Assembly: GCA_029861955.1 (NCBI GenBank) | Contig: JAOTYK010000025.1 | Span: forward strand, 1 to 55,631 | Reading direction: 5' to 3' | Source of the DNA: Acidobacteriota bacterium | GTDB taxonomy: Bacteria > Acidobacteriota > Polarisedimenticolia > Polarisedimenticolales > Polarisedimenticolaceae | DNA: 55,631 bases | In this document: positions 8,940-17,630 of the stretch, in pieces | How the letters are laid out: each line of letters opens with the position of its first letter | Position numbering within the stretch: the stretch's first letter is position 1 | Position numbers and translations under genes: made by a program | Notes under the pieces: generated by a model | Told to the model about the DNA's origin: nothing | What the model saw: the letters and a program-made list of their open reading frames with translations, nothing else | Databases searched by the model: none

Positions 8940-10295
8940 TCAGGATCCGCTACTCGACCCTCGACGTTCTCCGGAACGACCGCCGGAGCTTCGCCGTCGG
9001 CCGCCACTGCCGCCGCGGTTGCCACTACCGCCGCCGCGGTTGCCACTACCGCCGCCGCGGTTGCCACTACCGCCGCCGCGGTTGCCGCCACTGCCGCCGC
9101 GACTGCCACCACCGCCGCCGGGGCCACCTCGACCGCGCCCTCCGGCCCTCGGCGTGAGATCCGGGTCCCCGCGGTAGTTGAATCCCTCGAGTCTCCGCCG
9201 CGGTACGTCTTCGCCGAGGAGGGTCTCGATCTCGCGAATGCGTCGACCGTCCAGTTCACAGACCAGCGTCACGGCGCGACCGGTGCGCTCGGCCCGACCG
9301 GTACGCCCGATTCGATGGACGTAGTCCTCCGCATGCATGGGCGCATCAAAATTAACAACCAGGTCGATGTCGGTGATGTCCAGCCCTCGTGCGGCCACGT
9401 CGGTTGCCACCAACGCGTGACACTCGCCATTGCGGAATGCCTCCAGGGCCCGCTCGCGGTTGGCCTGAGATAGAAGGCTCGAGAGCGAGATGACGTCGTA
9501 TCGCGCGCGACGAAGCAACGCGCCAATCTCCGTGGTCCCCTCTCGGGTTCCGGAGAAGACAAGAAACTTCTCCGGCCGCTCTCGACGGAGAACCTCGACC
9601 AGCAACTGTTCCTTCTGACTCCTCAGCACCGGATAGAACGCGTGATCGACGTTCTTGGCGGTTCGCGTACCGCGATGCATCTGGACCTTCTCCGGATGCA
9701 GCAGATAGCGCTCCGAGAGTTCGGCGATTTCGTCCGGGAACGTCGCAGAGAACAGCAGTGTCTGACGGCTCATCGGGGTCTTACGAATGATGGCGTCGAT
9801 GTCGTTGATGAACCCCATGTCGAGCATGCGGTCCGCCTCGTCCAACACCAGGAACTTCAACTTCCGCAGCGATAACCATGCCGACTGCACGAAGTCCAGC
9901 AGACGTCCCGGCGTACCGACCACCAGGTCGCAACCGGCCGCAAGCTCCTGCTTCTGGTGCCCGCTTGAGGTTCCGCCGTAATTGAGGACGGTGCGAACGC
10001 CCAGCCGCCCGCCGAATTTTACGGCCTCGCCGGCGACCTGAATGGCAAGCTCTCGAGTCGGGCAGATGACGAGCCCCTGGGGATCGCTCCCACCGATCTC
10101 CATCTTCTCGAACATCGGCAGCAGGTAGGCCAACGTCTTTCCCGTGCCCGTCTCGGCGACCCCGATCAGATCCTGCCCCGTCAGCAACGTCGGGATGGAG
10201 GCGATCTGAATCGGTGTGGGCGTGTCATAGCCGGCGTCGTCAAGTGACGCCTGCAATTCGGCACGCAGATTGAATTTTGAAAAGGTGTCGGTCAC
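8940..10295 (-). CDS. rhlE: DEAD-box RNA helicase, RhlE type, with a Gly/Ser/Arg repeat tail
   Basis: ATP-dependent RNA helicase of 451 residues. Motifs in order: Q motif (YDTPTPIQIASIP), I (AETGTGKT), Ia (PTRELA), Ib (TPGRLLDF), II (DEAD), III (SAT), V (ATDVAARGLDI) and VI (HRIGRTGR). The last 70 or so residues are low complexity, with three perfect GNRGGGS units and then a basic, serine-rich end; such tails usually bind RNA. GTG start 10295 overlaps the stop of the preceding metallolyase gene (GTGA). It probably acts in ribosome assembly or mRNA decay, and PNPase in this window carries a similar Gly/Arg tail. Confidence 0.94.
   Translation of the reverse strand: MTDTFSKFNLRAELQASLDDAGYDTPTPIQIASIPTLLTGQDLIGVAETGTGKTLAYLLPMFEKMEIGGSDPQGLVICPTRELAIQVAGEAVKFGGRLGVRTVLNYGGTSSGHQKQELAAGCDLVVGTPGRLLDFVQSAWLSLRKLKFLVLDEADRMLDMGFINDIDAIIRKTPMSRQTLLFSATFPDEIAELSERYLLHPEKVQMHRGTRTAKNVDHAFYPVLRSQKEQLLVEVLRRERPEKFLVFSGTREGTTEIGALLRRARYDVISLSSLLSQANRERALEAFRNGECHALVATDVAARGLDITDIDLVVNFDAPMHAEDYVHRIGRTGRAERTGRAVTLVCELDGRRIREIETLLGEDVPRRRLEGFNYRGDPDLTPRAGGRGRGGPGGGGGSRGGSGGNRGGGSGNRGGGSGNRGGGSGNRGGSGGRRRSSGGRSGERRGSSSGS
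9011..9086 (-). repeat. 21-bp tandem repeat in the RhlE tail
   Basis: There are three perfect 21-base copies (9011-9031, 9032-9052, 9053-9073) and a partial fourth. They encode the seven-residue unit GNRGGGS in frame, so copy-number change would not shift the frame. Confidence 0.9.
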
Positions 10296-11527
10296 GAAAC
10301 CGTCGTTCCCAGCAGTTGCAGGATCTCGTCGTCCCGAAGGAGACGGTCGGACTGTTTGGCGTGGTCAAAGATGATATCGACCCGCTCATCGGTGGACTCT
10401 ATCCCGTTCTGCTCCAGCCAGAAGATGACGTTTGAGCGCCCACTCATCGGGCCGATTCGAATCTTCTGCCGAGCACCGAATTCGCCTGCCGCCACACCGG
10501 AGTAGATGCGATCGGCGAGCCAGTCGTCGCCCTTGCGATAGGCCTTGATCACGGCGGCCGCATGGACACCGGTTGCCGTCTCGAACGCGTCGGTCCCGAC
10601 GACGGGATAGTTCGAAGGGATCGGGACTCCGGTCGCCTCCGAGACGGCTCGACAGTACTCGCCGAGTTTGCTCAGATCGCGATCGATCCAACCGAGCAGC
10701 TTCATGTTGACCATGACGAGATCCAGCTCGGTGTTGCCGCATCGTTCGCCGATCCCGAGACCACAGCCATGGACTCGGGTGGCTCCCGCCCGGAACGCCG
10801 CCAACGAGTTGATCAGACCCATGCCGCGGTCACGATGACCATGCCAGTCGATACCCACATCGTTGCCGCCTGCCTCATCGACGACCTCGCGGACGAACCG
10901 GATCAATCGTGCGACGCCTGCCGGTGTCGCGTGGCCGACCGTGTCGGTGACACAGACACGCTTGACTCCGAGCCGCACGGCCTCACCGTACAGCTTGCGG
11001 ATCGTCTCCGGACGCGCGCGGCTCGTGTCCTCGGTCACGTACAACACGGGCAGGCCGTGACCGACCGCGAACCGGATCGCTTCCGTCGTCTGCTTGAGAA
11101 GGAACGACTCGTCCCACCCCTCCGCGAATTGACGAATCGGTGAGGAGCCGATGAAGAGGCTGGCCTCGACGGCGAGGCCGGAACTCTGGCTTGCTGCAAC
11201 GATCGGCTCGATATCTCGGATCATCGTGCGGGCCGCGCAGTTAGCTGTGAGCGAAAGTTTCTGGTCCGCGATCTCGCGACAAAGCGCTTCGACGTCCGCG
11301 ACCGCCCTCGGGCCGGCGCCCGGCAGGCCGACGTTAGCCGTATCGATCCCCAACTCATCCATCAGATGCAGGATCTTCTTCTTCGCGGCGATCGGCGGAT
11401 CGATCACCGACGGCGACTGCAGTCCGTCGCGAAGCGTCTCGTCGTCGAGCATCAGCCCCTTCGGACTGGCGTCGACCGGCGGGTCCTCGGGTAGATTCCA
11501 ATCGTGGATCAGCGATTCCTGGGACAT
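10292..11527 (-). CDS. DRE-TIM metallolyase (isopropylmalate/homocitrate/citramalate synthase-like)
   Basis: A 411-residue TIM-barrel enzyme of the HMGL-like family, which condenses acetyl-CoA with a 2-oxoacid or cleaves the reverse product. The metal-site motif DDETLRDGLQ is near residue 28. The second metal motif HGHRDRGMG is near 227, and GCGLGIGERCGN follows. A C-terminal region resembling the synthase communication segment is present, but no full LeuA regulatory domain. I cannot assign the substrate. ATG 11527 follows GGGAGG closely. A good promoter lies just upstream, so this gene may head a unit with rhlE, exbB and exbD. Confidence 0.85.
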   Translation of the reverse strand: MSQESLIHDWNLPEDPPVDASPKGLMLDDETLRDGLQSPSVIDPPIAAKKKILHLMDELGIDTANVGLPGAGPRAVADVEALCREIADQKLSLTANCAARTMIRDIEPIVAASQSSGLAVEASLFIGSSPIRQFAEGWDESFLLKQTTEAIRFAVGHGLPVLYVTEDTSRARPETIRKLYGEAVRLGVKRVCVTDTVGHATPAGVARLIRFVREVVDEAGGNDVGIDWHGHRDRGMGLINSLAAFRAGATRVHGCGLGIGERCGNTELDLVMVNMKLLGWIDRDLSKLGEYCRAVSEATGVPIPSNYPVVGTDAFETATGVHAAAVIKAYRKGDDWLADRIYSGVAAGEFGARQKIRIGPMSGRSNVIFWLEQNGIESTDERVDIIFDHAKQSDRLLRDDEILQLLGTTVS

Positions 11528-11554
11528 AGGCCTCCCAACTCGTTTAGTCAGTGG

Positions 11555-11582
11555 ATCTTATCACCGCGACGAGGTGCGTCAA
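11555..11582 (-). promoter_or_regulatory. Likely sigma-70 promoter for the metallolyase-rhlE-exbBD run
   Basis: Minus-strand TTGACG (11582-11577), a 16-base spacer, then TAAGAT (11560-11555). It sits in the 65-base gap between the TonB-like gene and the metallolyase, 27 bases before the ATG. Confidence 0.5.
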
Positions 11583-11592
11583 CGGCGTGAAC

Positions 11593-12708
11593 TCAGAACA
11601 GACCCCGCTGTTTCATCGCTCGGAGATAGCGGCGCATGAACCGTAAATCTGCCGTGGCGACGAACCGGGCGTGGACCGTCTCCTGGGCCCGCGGAAAATC
11701 GTCAGGAAGCGGCGGGAGGATGACCTCGGCCAGCGCGTCCGTCGCCGAGAAATCCAGGGGTCCGCAGGACGATGGGGCCTCGACGGAGATCCCCACGACC
11801 TCCCCGCTCTCGACGATCGTGAATCGGATACTCACCTCGTCCTGGAGGATCGCGGTACCGTTGTTTCGCCCCCACAGCTCGAACTCGTCCGTCGTTGCGA
11901 GGATCCGGTTGTGCCAGGCTCTCCAGATCGCCCAGTAGACCTGACGACCATAATCCTCCCAGTCGTAGTCGGCGCTCTCGAATCGAAGGTTCCCTAACCC
12001 GTATCCCGTATTCTCGACGACGCTGACATCGGGAACGAAGACGTTAGATGGCCTCTTCCCGCGCGGCCCCAGCGGCGCCTGACGTTCTCGGACCGCCTGG
12101 ACCTGCTCCTCGAAGTCACGTAGCGCACGATCGAAATCGATTGGACGCGAGGCGCGTCGTTCTTCGAGTTGCCGAAGTAGCTCGGCATCCGGTGCCTCGT
12201 CGAGAGTCGATGCGGCATCCTGCTCACTTTCATCGAGCGCCTCCGGGTCCGGCTGCTCGCTCTGTTCGAGCTCCTCGTCGACCGTTCGGTCCGGCGGTTG
12301 CTCTGCGCTCCTGGGCTCGGACTCGGGCTGTGGCGGAACGATCGGTTCTGGCGGCGTCTCCGCGGCTGCCGTGTCGCCTCCGCCTCCACCGGCGGTGGGC
12401 GACGGCAGGAATTCGGCCGCCGGCGTCGGTGATGCGCGAATCGTATCGGTATCGAAACTGGAGTCCTCGACGTCGAGGTCCGATGTATCGACAACCCGCA
12501 GCAGAGACTCGTCTTTCACCGGCGTGAAGCTGAACACGATGTCGTCGGGAGGCTCGTCTACCGGCTTGGCGGCCGACCCGAACGGAATCCAGAGGCTGAC
12601 GAGGAGGATCAGCCCATGAAAGACGAGAGAGACCACGAACGCAACCGGAAGACCGATGGATCGGTCCCCTCCGTCACGGTTGCGTCGCGTGAGATTCGTG
12701 GATTGCAT
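11593..12708 (-). CDS. TonB-like energy transducer
   Basis: A 371-residue protein with one N-terminal transmembrane helix (about 20-43). That helix carries the TonB-type S-x3-H pair (S27 and H31 in SLVFHGLIL), which couples to ExbB/ExbD. A long acidic, Pro/Glu-rich periplasmic linker (about 50-190) follows. The C-terminal domain (about 250-371) resembles TonB/TolA ends: YWAIWRAWHNRI, then a strand pattern around IRFTIVESGEVVGISVE. It likely transmits proton-motive energy from ExbBD (8253-8918 and 7838-8251) to outer-membrane receptors. It ends with basic residues and has no lipobox. Confidence 0.78.
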   Translation of the reverse strand: MQSTNLTRRNRDGGDRSIGLPVAFVVSLVFHGLILLVSLWIPFGSAAKPVDEPPDDIVFSFTPVKDESLLRVVDTSDLDVEDSSFDTDTIRASPTPAAEFLPSPTAGGGGGDTAAAETPPEPIVPPQPESEPRSAEQPPDRTVDEELEQSEQPDPEALDESEQDAASTLDEAPDAELLRQLEERRASRPIDFDRALRDFEEQVQAVRERQAPLGPRGKRPSNVFVPDVSVVENTGYGLGNLRFESADYDWEDYGRQVYWAIWRAWHNRILATTDEFELWGRNNGTAILQDEVSIRFTIVESGEVVGISVEAPSSCGPLDFSATDALAEVILPPLPDDFPRAQETVHARFVATADLRFMRRYLRAMKQRGLF

Positions 12709-12757
12709 GGGCGTTTACCATTCTAGGACGCGACCGATGATCTCGCCGCGAGCGTTG

Positions 12758-13825
12758 CTATCCTCCCGGAACCAGGAGTCGGTGAACCTCGCGGCGAAAC
12801 GGCTGGAAATCGACCTCGGAAACCCGCGGATGGATTCGATTGGTCAACAGCACGAACACCTGGCCTACCTCGGGCTCCAGCCAGAGGCTGGTTCCGGTAA
12901 AACCCAGGTGCCCGATCGCCCGCTCGGAGAGGATCTCCCGAACCGCCACGCTGTCGCGCGCCCGCTGCCAGCCGAACGTCCTCGGAGCCTGGCCCCCGTG
13001 GCCGAATCTTCTCTCGAGAGATCGTCGCTCGGCCGCCAACGGCCCACCCGGGAGCAGGCGACGACCCAGTTCGATCACGGCGGACAACGTACCGAACAGC
13101 CCCGCGTGACCCGCCACACCGCCAAGTGCCCAAGCGTGGGTGTCGTGCACCTCCCCCGCAGCGATGGTGACCCGTCGCGGGAAATCCGAATTGCCGGCCA
13201 GCTTCATCTCGAAATCGTTGCCCTGCTCCGTGGCAATGGACGACGCCGCGTCTGCATGAAATCCGATCGTCGATTGAAGATCCCCGCCGACGACGCGATC
13301 CGAAAACAGAGCGTCCAGATTCACGCCGTGTAGGCGCTCGAGTAGCTCTCCCAGTATGAGGTAGCCAAGATCCGAATAGAGGGTCTGCCCACGGGGTGTC
13401 GCAGGCGCCAGTCGTGCAATCTGTGGCAGCCACGCTTTGAGCCCACCTTCGAGACTCGCCAGCGGACTCCAACTGGGCAGCCCCGACTCGTGACGCGCCA
13501 ACTCCGAGATACGGACATCGGCATAGGAACTTCCCGACAGCTCCGGGATCCACGGCCCGACCGGCGCATCGAGGTCGACCCGCCCTTCTTCCTCCGCCAA
13601 CTGGAGCAGCGTCGCCGTGGCCAACGGCTTCGTCAACGATGCGAGATCGAACTGGGATCGAACCGAGACGAGAGCGGCATCGGAATGGGATGCGTGGCGA
13701 CCCGCAAGAACCGTGAACTCTTCATCGTTTGCGTCGTGGACGCCCACGGCCGCCGCCGAGAATCGACCCTGGTCAAGCCCCTGTTGCAGAAGGGCCCGCA
13801 GCGCTGATTCCAGCGCCGGGGACAT
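12758..13825 (-). CDS. Serine hydrolase, class C beta-lactamase / esterase family
   Basis: A 355-residue protein of the beta-lactamase-related serine hydrolase family. The nucleophile motif SLTK (S63 to K66) is present. The tyrosine motif is YSD (Y150), and a third-box-like HLGFTGTS lies near residue 300. These families include penicillin-binding proteins, esterases and D-amino peptidases; the substrate cannot be read here. No signal peptide is visible, so it may be cytoplasmic, which is unusual for a wall enzyme. ATG 13825 overlaps the stop of the oxidoreductase gene (ATGA), placing it at the tail of the bamA-lpx cluster. Confidence 0.85.
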   Translation of the reverse strand: MSPALESALRALLQQGLDQGRFSAAAVGVHDANDEEFTVLAGRHASHSDAALVSVRSQFDLASLTKPLATATLLQLAEEEGRVDLDAPVGPWIPELSGSSYADVRISELARHESGLPSWSPLASLEGGLKAWLPQIARLAPATPRGQTLYSDLGYLILGELLERLHGVNLDALFSDRVVGGDLQSTIGFHADAASSIATEQGNDFEMKLAGNSDFPRRVTIAAGEVHDTHAWALGGVAGHAGLFGTLSAVIELGRRLLPGGPLAAERRSLERRFGHGGQAPRTFGWQRARDSVAVREILSERAIGHLGFTGTSLWLEPEVGQVFVLLTNRIHPRVSEVDFQPFRREVHRLLVPGG

Positions 13826-14772
13826 CAACCGGCGAACGGAGAACTGGCGATCGCGTCACGAACACGAAACGCAAGCTCTAGCGCGTTCTGACCCTGCCGA
13901 CCATCGACCGGTGGGGCGCTGTTGTCTCGAATGCAGGTCAGGAAGGCGTGAAGTTCGGCGCCGAGAGGCTCCTCGTCGGCCACGGGCAGCTGGTCGAATT
14001 GGATCGTGGGGGCTTCGCCCGGTTTCGGCACCAGGCGATGACGCGAGACCTTTTTCTGGCCCGTGTCGCACGAGAGATAGGTTCGCGCCTGAAAGACCCG
14101 CACTCGGCGAATCGGTTCTGCAGATATCCGACTGGCCGTCAGATTCGCCACGCACCCCGACCGAAAGCGAATCCGAGCATTGGCGATATCGACCTTGTCG
14201 GTCAGTGCAGAGACCCCCACCGCGTCGACGGATTCCGGTTCGGTTCCGTCCAGGTGCAGCAGGAGGTCGAGATCATGGATCATCAGATCGAGGACGACAT
14301 CGATATCCGTGCTTCTGGCCGTAAAGGCCGCCAGCCGATGAACCTCGACAAAGCGGGGTGCGTCCACCGCCCCTGCCAGTGCCTGGAACGCGGGATTGAA
14401 ACGTTCTGTATGACCCACCATCACCCGTCGGCCATGGGACTCGGCAAGACGATTGATGGCCTCGGCGTCCTCGAGACTGGGCGCGATCGGCTTCTCGATC
14501 AGAACATCGATGCCACTGGACAGGAGTGGTTCGGCGACGCGTCGATGGGAGTCCGTCGGGACGGCGACACTGACCGCGACCGCCCGCCCGACCAACTCCG
14601 AGGGATCGCCAAGGGCGACCGTCCCGAACTCGGATGCGATGGCCGCGGCACGGTCCGCGTCGTGATCGACGACCGCGACCAGATCGGCCAGCGGCGATGC
14701 AGCGTAGAGACGCGCGTGATGGCGGCCAAGGTGCCCCACCCCCACGACAGCTACGGGAATTTTCTCCGACAT
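13825..14772 (-). CDS. Gfo/Idh/MocA-family oxidoreductase next to lpxA
   Basis: NAD(P)-dependent sugar dehydrogenase-like protein, 315 residues. It has an N-terminal Rossmann fold (VAVVGVGHLGRHHARLY), the family EKP motif (LIEKPIAPS near residue 93) and a C-terminal substrate domain with MIHDLDLLLHL. It starts 11 bases after lpxA. In some bacteria a Gfo/Idh enzyme (GnnA) beside lpxA oxidises UDP-GlcNAc at C3 so that an aminotransferase (GnnB) can make the 3-amino sugar used for amide-linked lipid A. No gnnB-like gene is in this window, so that role is only a possibility. Confidence 0.85.
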   Translation of the reverse strand: MSEKIPVAVVGVGHLGRHHARLYAASPLADLVAVVDHDADRAAAIASEFGTVALGDPSELVGRAVAVSVAVPTDSHRRVAEPLLSSGIDVLIEKPIAPSLEDAEAINRLAESHGRRVMVGHTERFNPAFQALAGAVDAPRFVEVHRLAAFTARSTDIDVVLDLMIHDLDLLLHLDGTEPESVDAVGVSALTDKVDIANARIRFRSGCVANLTASRISAEPIRRVRVFQARTYLSCDTGQKKVSRHRLVPKPGEAPTIQFDQLPVADEEPLGAELHAFLTCIRDNSAPPVDGRQGQNALELAFRVRDAIASSPFAG

Positions 14773-14783
14773 CGTCGCGGCTC

Positions 14784-15569
14784 CTAGCGGCAGACGCCCC
14801 GCTCACTCGACCGAATAAACTCGAGGAGCTGTTTAACTTCCGTGTACTGACCCAGCTCGGCGTCAACGGTATCGACCGCGGTCTCGAGCGTCTCACCGGA
14901 GCGAAAGAGCATCCGATAGGCCTTCTTGAGCGCCGTGATCGTCTCTCGGGGAACCCCGCCGCGTTTCAGCCCGACGAGGTTCAGACCGTACGCCTTTGCA
15001 CGATTCCCGACGGTCATCACCCACGGCATCGCGTCCTGGGTCACGACGGAATACCCACCGATGAACGCGTGATCGGCGACACGACAAAACTGATGGATAC
15101 CGCTGTACGCACCGACCGTGGCGTCATTACCGATTTCGACATGTCCGGCAAGTGTCGCGGCGTTGGCGAGGATGTTCCGATCGCCTACGAGGCAATCGTG
15201 GCCGATGTGAGTGTAGGCCATCAGGAGATTGCCGTTCCCCAACCTTGTGACGCCACCTCCGCCGACGGTCCCCCGATTAAGGGTCACCGACTCGCGAATA
15301 TCGTTGTCATCCCCCACGACCAGCTTCGTCGGCTCGCCGTCGTACTTCAGGTCCTGTGGAGGCCCCCCGATGGACGCAAACGGCGAGACGCGATTGCGAG
15401 CTCCGAGGGTCGTCGGTCCGGTGAGCGAAACGTGGGATGTCAGGATCGTTCCGGCGCCGATCGTGACGCCCGGTCCGACCACGCAGAACGGGCCCACCTC
15501 GACGCCCTCAGCGAGAACCGCCGATTCGTCGACCTGCGCCAACGGATCGATCTTGCAACCCTCTGCCAC
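14784..15569 (-). CDS. lpxA: UDP-N-acetylglucosamine O-acyltransferase LpxA
   Basis: First enzyme of lipid A synthesis; it moves a 3-hydroxyacyl chain from ACP to UDP-GlcNAc. It is a left-handed beta-helix protein with hexapeptide repeats through about residue 190, then a helical C-terminus. The catalytic-histidine segment reads THIGHDCLVG, matching the family's H-x-x-H-D-C. I chose GTG at 15569, just after the fabZ TAG, because GAGG lies seven bases upstream and the 261 residues match the usual length. Earlier in-frame GTG and TTG codons overlap fabZ and are less likely. Confidence 0.93.
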   Translation of the reverse strand: MAEGCKIDPLAQVDESAVLAEGVEVGPFCVVGPGVTIGAGTILTSHVSLTGPTTLGARNRVSPFASIGGPPQDLKYDGEPTKLVVGDDNDIRESVTLNRGTVGGGGVTRLGNGNLLMAYTHIGHDCLVGDRNILANAATLAGHVEIGNDATVGAYSGIHQFCRVADHAFIGGYSVVTQDAMPWVMTVGNRAKAYGLNLVGLKRGGVPRETITALKKAYRMLFRSGETLETAVDTVDAELGQYTEVKQLLEFIRSSERGVCR

Positions 15570-15570
15570 G

Positions 15571-16005
15571 CTAGGCCTCACGATCAACGAGGGCCGACAT
15601 GATCTCCGCCTCCGCGGCGAGCTGGCCGTCGACAAACGCCTTGCCACGCATCTTGCACGTTCGAGACCGCAACTTGAGAACCTCAACCTTGAACATCAGC
15701 TGATCGCCGGGGACGACCGGACGCCGGAAACGGGCCTTGTCGATGCCGGAGAAATAGACCAATCGTTCCTCTCTGCCCGGCATGTCGTGGAGAAGGAGTA
15801 CTGCCCCGGCCTGGGCCATCGCCTCGATGATCAGGACACCGGGCATCACCGGCGCACCCGGGAAATGCCCCTCGAAGAACCCCTCGTTGATCGTGACGTT
15901 CTTGAGCGCCTCGATCTCTTTTCCGGGCTCCATTCGCAGGATGCGATCGATCAACAGCAGCGGATAGCGATGCGGAATACTCTTCATGATTCCGCCGATG
16001 TCCAT
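15571..16005 (-). CDS. fabZ: 3-hydroxyacyl-ACP dehydratase FabZ
   Basis: Hot-dog-fold dehydratase of fatty acid elongation, 144 residues. The active site is seen in [10 protein letters not shown] and in [22 protein letters not shown], which holds the catalytic His and Glu. Its place between lpxD and lpxA is the classic arrangement, where FabZ and LpxA compete for 3-hydroxyacyl-ACP. ATG 16005 overlaps the lpxD TGA by one base and follows GGAGGAG. Confidence 0.96.
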   Translation of the reverse strand: MDIGGIMKSIPHRYPLLLIDRILRMEPGKEIEALKNVTINEGFFEGHFPGAPVMPGVLIIEAMAQAGAVLLLHDMPGREERLVYFSGIDKARFRRPVVPGDQLMFKVEVLKLRSRTCKMRGKAFVDGQLAAEAEIMSALVDREA

Positions 16006-17066
16006 CACGACTCACTCCTCCGTTGCAGCTCCTCTATCTGACGCCGCAACTCCTTGATCTCGCCACGCATCTCGCCCAGTCTACGCGAAGAGGCATGAAT
16101 TCGTTTCCATTCACGATGATCGATCGCAGGAACCCCGGCCACGAAAGAGTCGGGGTCGATATCGGAAAACACCGCCGACTTCGCGGCGATCACGACTCGA
16201 TCTCCAATCGTCAGATGACCGGCGACACCCGATTGGCCGGCAACCGTCACGTGGTCCCCGATCACCGAACTTCCGGCAACACCGCTCTGGCCGACGAAGA
16301 GTCCCCCGCGTCCCGTCTTCACTCCGTGGGCGATCATCACAAGATCGTCGAGTTTACTTCCGGCGCCAATCCGCGTCTCCCCGATCGCGCCGCGATCGAC
16401 CGCCGAGTTAGCACCAATCTCGACGTCGTCCTCGACGACGACGGTACCCACCTGAGGAATCTTGTGGTGCCTGCCATCCGCCTGAGCAAAACCAAAACCA
16501 TCCGCGCCTAGTACGACTCCGGCATGAAGAATGCAGTCGGCCCCCACGCTGGTCCCCGAATAGAGCACCACGCGAGGATGAATCATCGTCCGCTCGCCGA
16601 TGGCCGATTGATGGCCCACATAACAGCCGGCGCTGACGACGACGTCATCGGCCAGTCGGCAGCCGGCTTCGATCACCGAGTACGGACCGACGTGAACTCG
16701 TTCACCGATCTCGACATCGGCGCCAACACGGGCGTCCGGATCCACGCCCGGCGTCGGGCGGGACTGCGGGTGGAACTTCGCCAGTATTTTCGCGAGTGCC
16801 AGGTACGGACTTGGCGCGACGACCAGGTCGCGTCCGGCCAGCGCGGGGTCCGGAGTATTCCCGCTGACCGCGTCTTCGCCAACCAGGAATGCCCCGGCTG
16901 CGGAGGTCGTCGCGTCATTGCGGTACTTGCGATTGGTCAGAAAACTCAGCGCATCGACATCCGCGTCTGCGAGTGTCGCGACACGAACGACGAGACGGCC
17001 GTCGTCACCGAGGACACGACCACCCACCGCATCGGCAAGCTCCGCGAGTGTGAACTCCGTTCCCAC
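16005..17066 (-). CDS. lpxD: UDP-3-O-acylglucosamine N-acyltransferase LpxD
   Basis: Adds the second 3-hydroxyacyl chain in lipid A synthesis. The 353-residue protein has the N-terminal uridine-binding domain ([10 protein letters not shown] to about residue 105). A left-handed beta-helix of hexapeptides follows, with the catalytic histidine segment MIAHGVKTG, then a C-terminal charged helix ([15 protein letters not shown]) typical of LpxD trimers. The GTG start at 17066 lies eight bases after the skp stop and has no strong ribosome-binding site, suggesting coupling. Confidence 0.94.
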   Translation of the reverse strand: MGTEFTLAELADAVGGRVLGDDGRLVVRVATLADADVDALSFLTNRKYRNDATTSAAGAFLVGEDAVSGNTPDPALAGRDLVVAPSPYLALAKILAKFHPQSRPTPGVDPDARVGADVEIGERVHVGPYSVIEAGCRLADDVVVSAGCYVGHQSAIGERTMIHPRVVLYSGTSVGADCILHAGVVLGADGFGFAQADGRHHKIPQVGTVVVEDDVEIGANSAVDRGAIGETRIGAGSKLDDLVMIAHGVKTGRGGLFVGQSGVAGSSVIGDHVTVAGQSGVAGHLTIGDRVVIAAKSAVFSDIDPDSFVAGVPAIDHREWKRIHASSRRLGEMRGEIKELRRQIEELQRRSES

Positions 17067-17074
17067 CGTGATGG

Positions 17075-17614
17075 TTAGTTGCCGTCAACCGGGAACATCT
17101 GATTGAACTGATCAATCAGAGCGGTGGTCACGTCGGCACTCTGACCGGCCCACGCGATGGCACCCGTGTCGAGGATCAGATCGAACGATTCGCGTTTCGC
17201 AAATGCGTCGAGCACCGCACGTAGTTGCTCATTGAAGCGAGACTCGGCGGCGGCCAATTCAAGCTGCAACTCGCGCTGGGAGAGGTCCTTCTGCGCGTTG
17301 ATCTCCAGGATCTGACGCTGGATGTTCAACTCCATGTCGATGCGACGATCGGTAGATAGCGAGAGCGCCTGCTGTTGAAGTTGTTGCTGCTGAGCCTGAA
17401 TCGCGGTCTCTTGTTGGGAGATGGCCTGCTGCTTGGAGTCGCGCACGGCTTGCAGCGCCTGCTGGGCACGGAGCGCATCCGCGGCCTCTGCAGACACGCG
17501 GTTCGGGTCGAATACGCCGATCTTCATGGTCGTCTGCTGGGCCATCGCACTGCTCGCAAGAAGGAGACCCACGGCCAGGACGATGAGTTGGATAGACTGA
17601 CGGTTGATTCGCAT
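17075..17614 (-). CDS. skp: Periplasmic chaperone Skp/OmpH family
   Basis: A 179-residue exported protein of the OmpH/Skp family, which escorts outer-membrane proteins to the BAM complex. It has a signal peptide (about 1-26, cut after AMA), then MKIGVFDPNRVSAEA, and a long Gln-rich coiled coil (about 55-140) forming the jellyfish arm. An in-frame extension upstream exists, but ATG 17614 is preceded by AGAGGA and directly heads the signal peptide. It follows the bamA stop by 16 bases. Confidence 0.88.
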   Translation of the reverse strand: MRINRQSIQLIVLAVGLLLASSAMAQQTTMKIGVFDPNRVSAEAADALRAQQALQAVRDSKQQAISQQETAIQAQQQQLQQQALSLSTDRRIDMELNIQRQILEINAQKDLSQRELQLELAAAESRFNEQLRAVLDAFAKRESFDLILDTGAIAWAGQSADVTTALIDQFNQMFPVDGN

Positions 17615-17630
17615 TGGATTCCTCTTCGCT

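Noticed and set aside
8915-9259. Ala-rich minus-strand frame over the RhlE tail
   Set aside because: It is an out-of-frame reading of the same 21-bp repeat.
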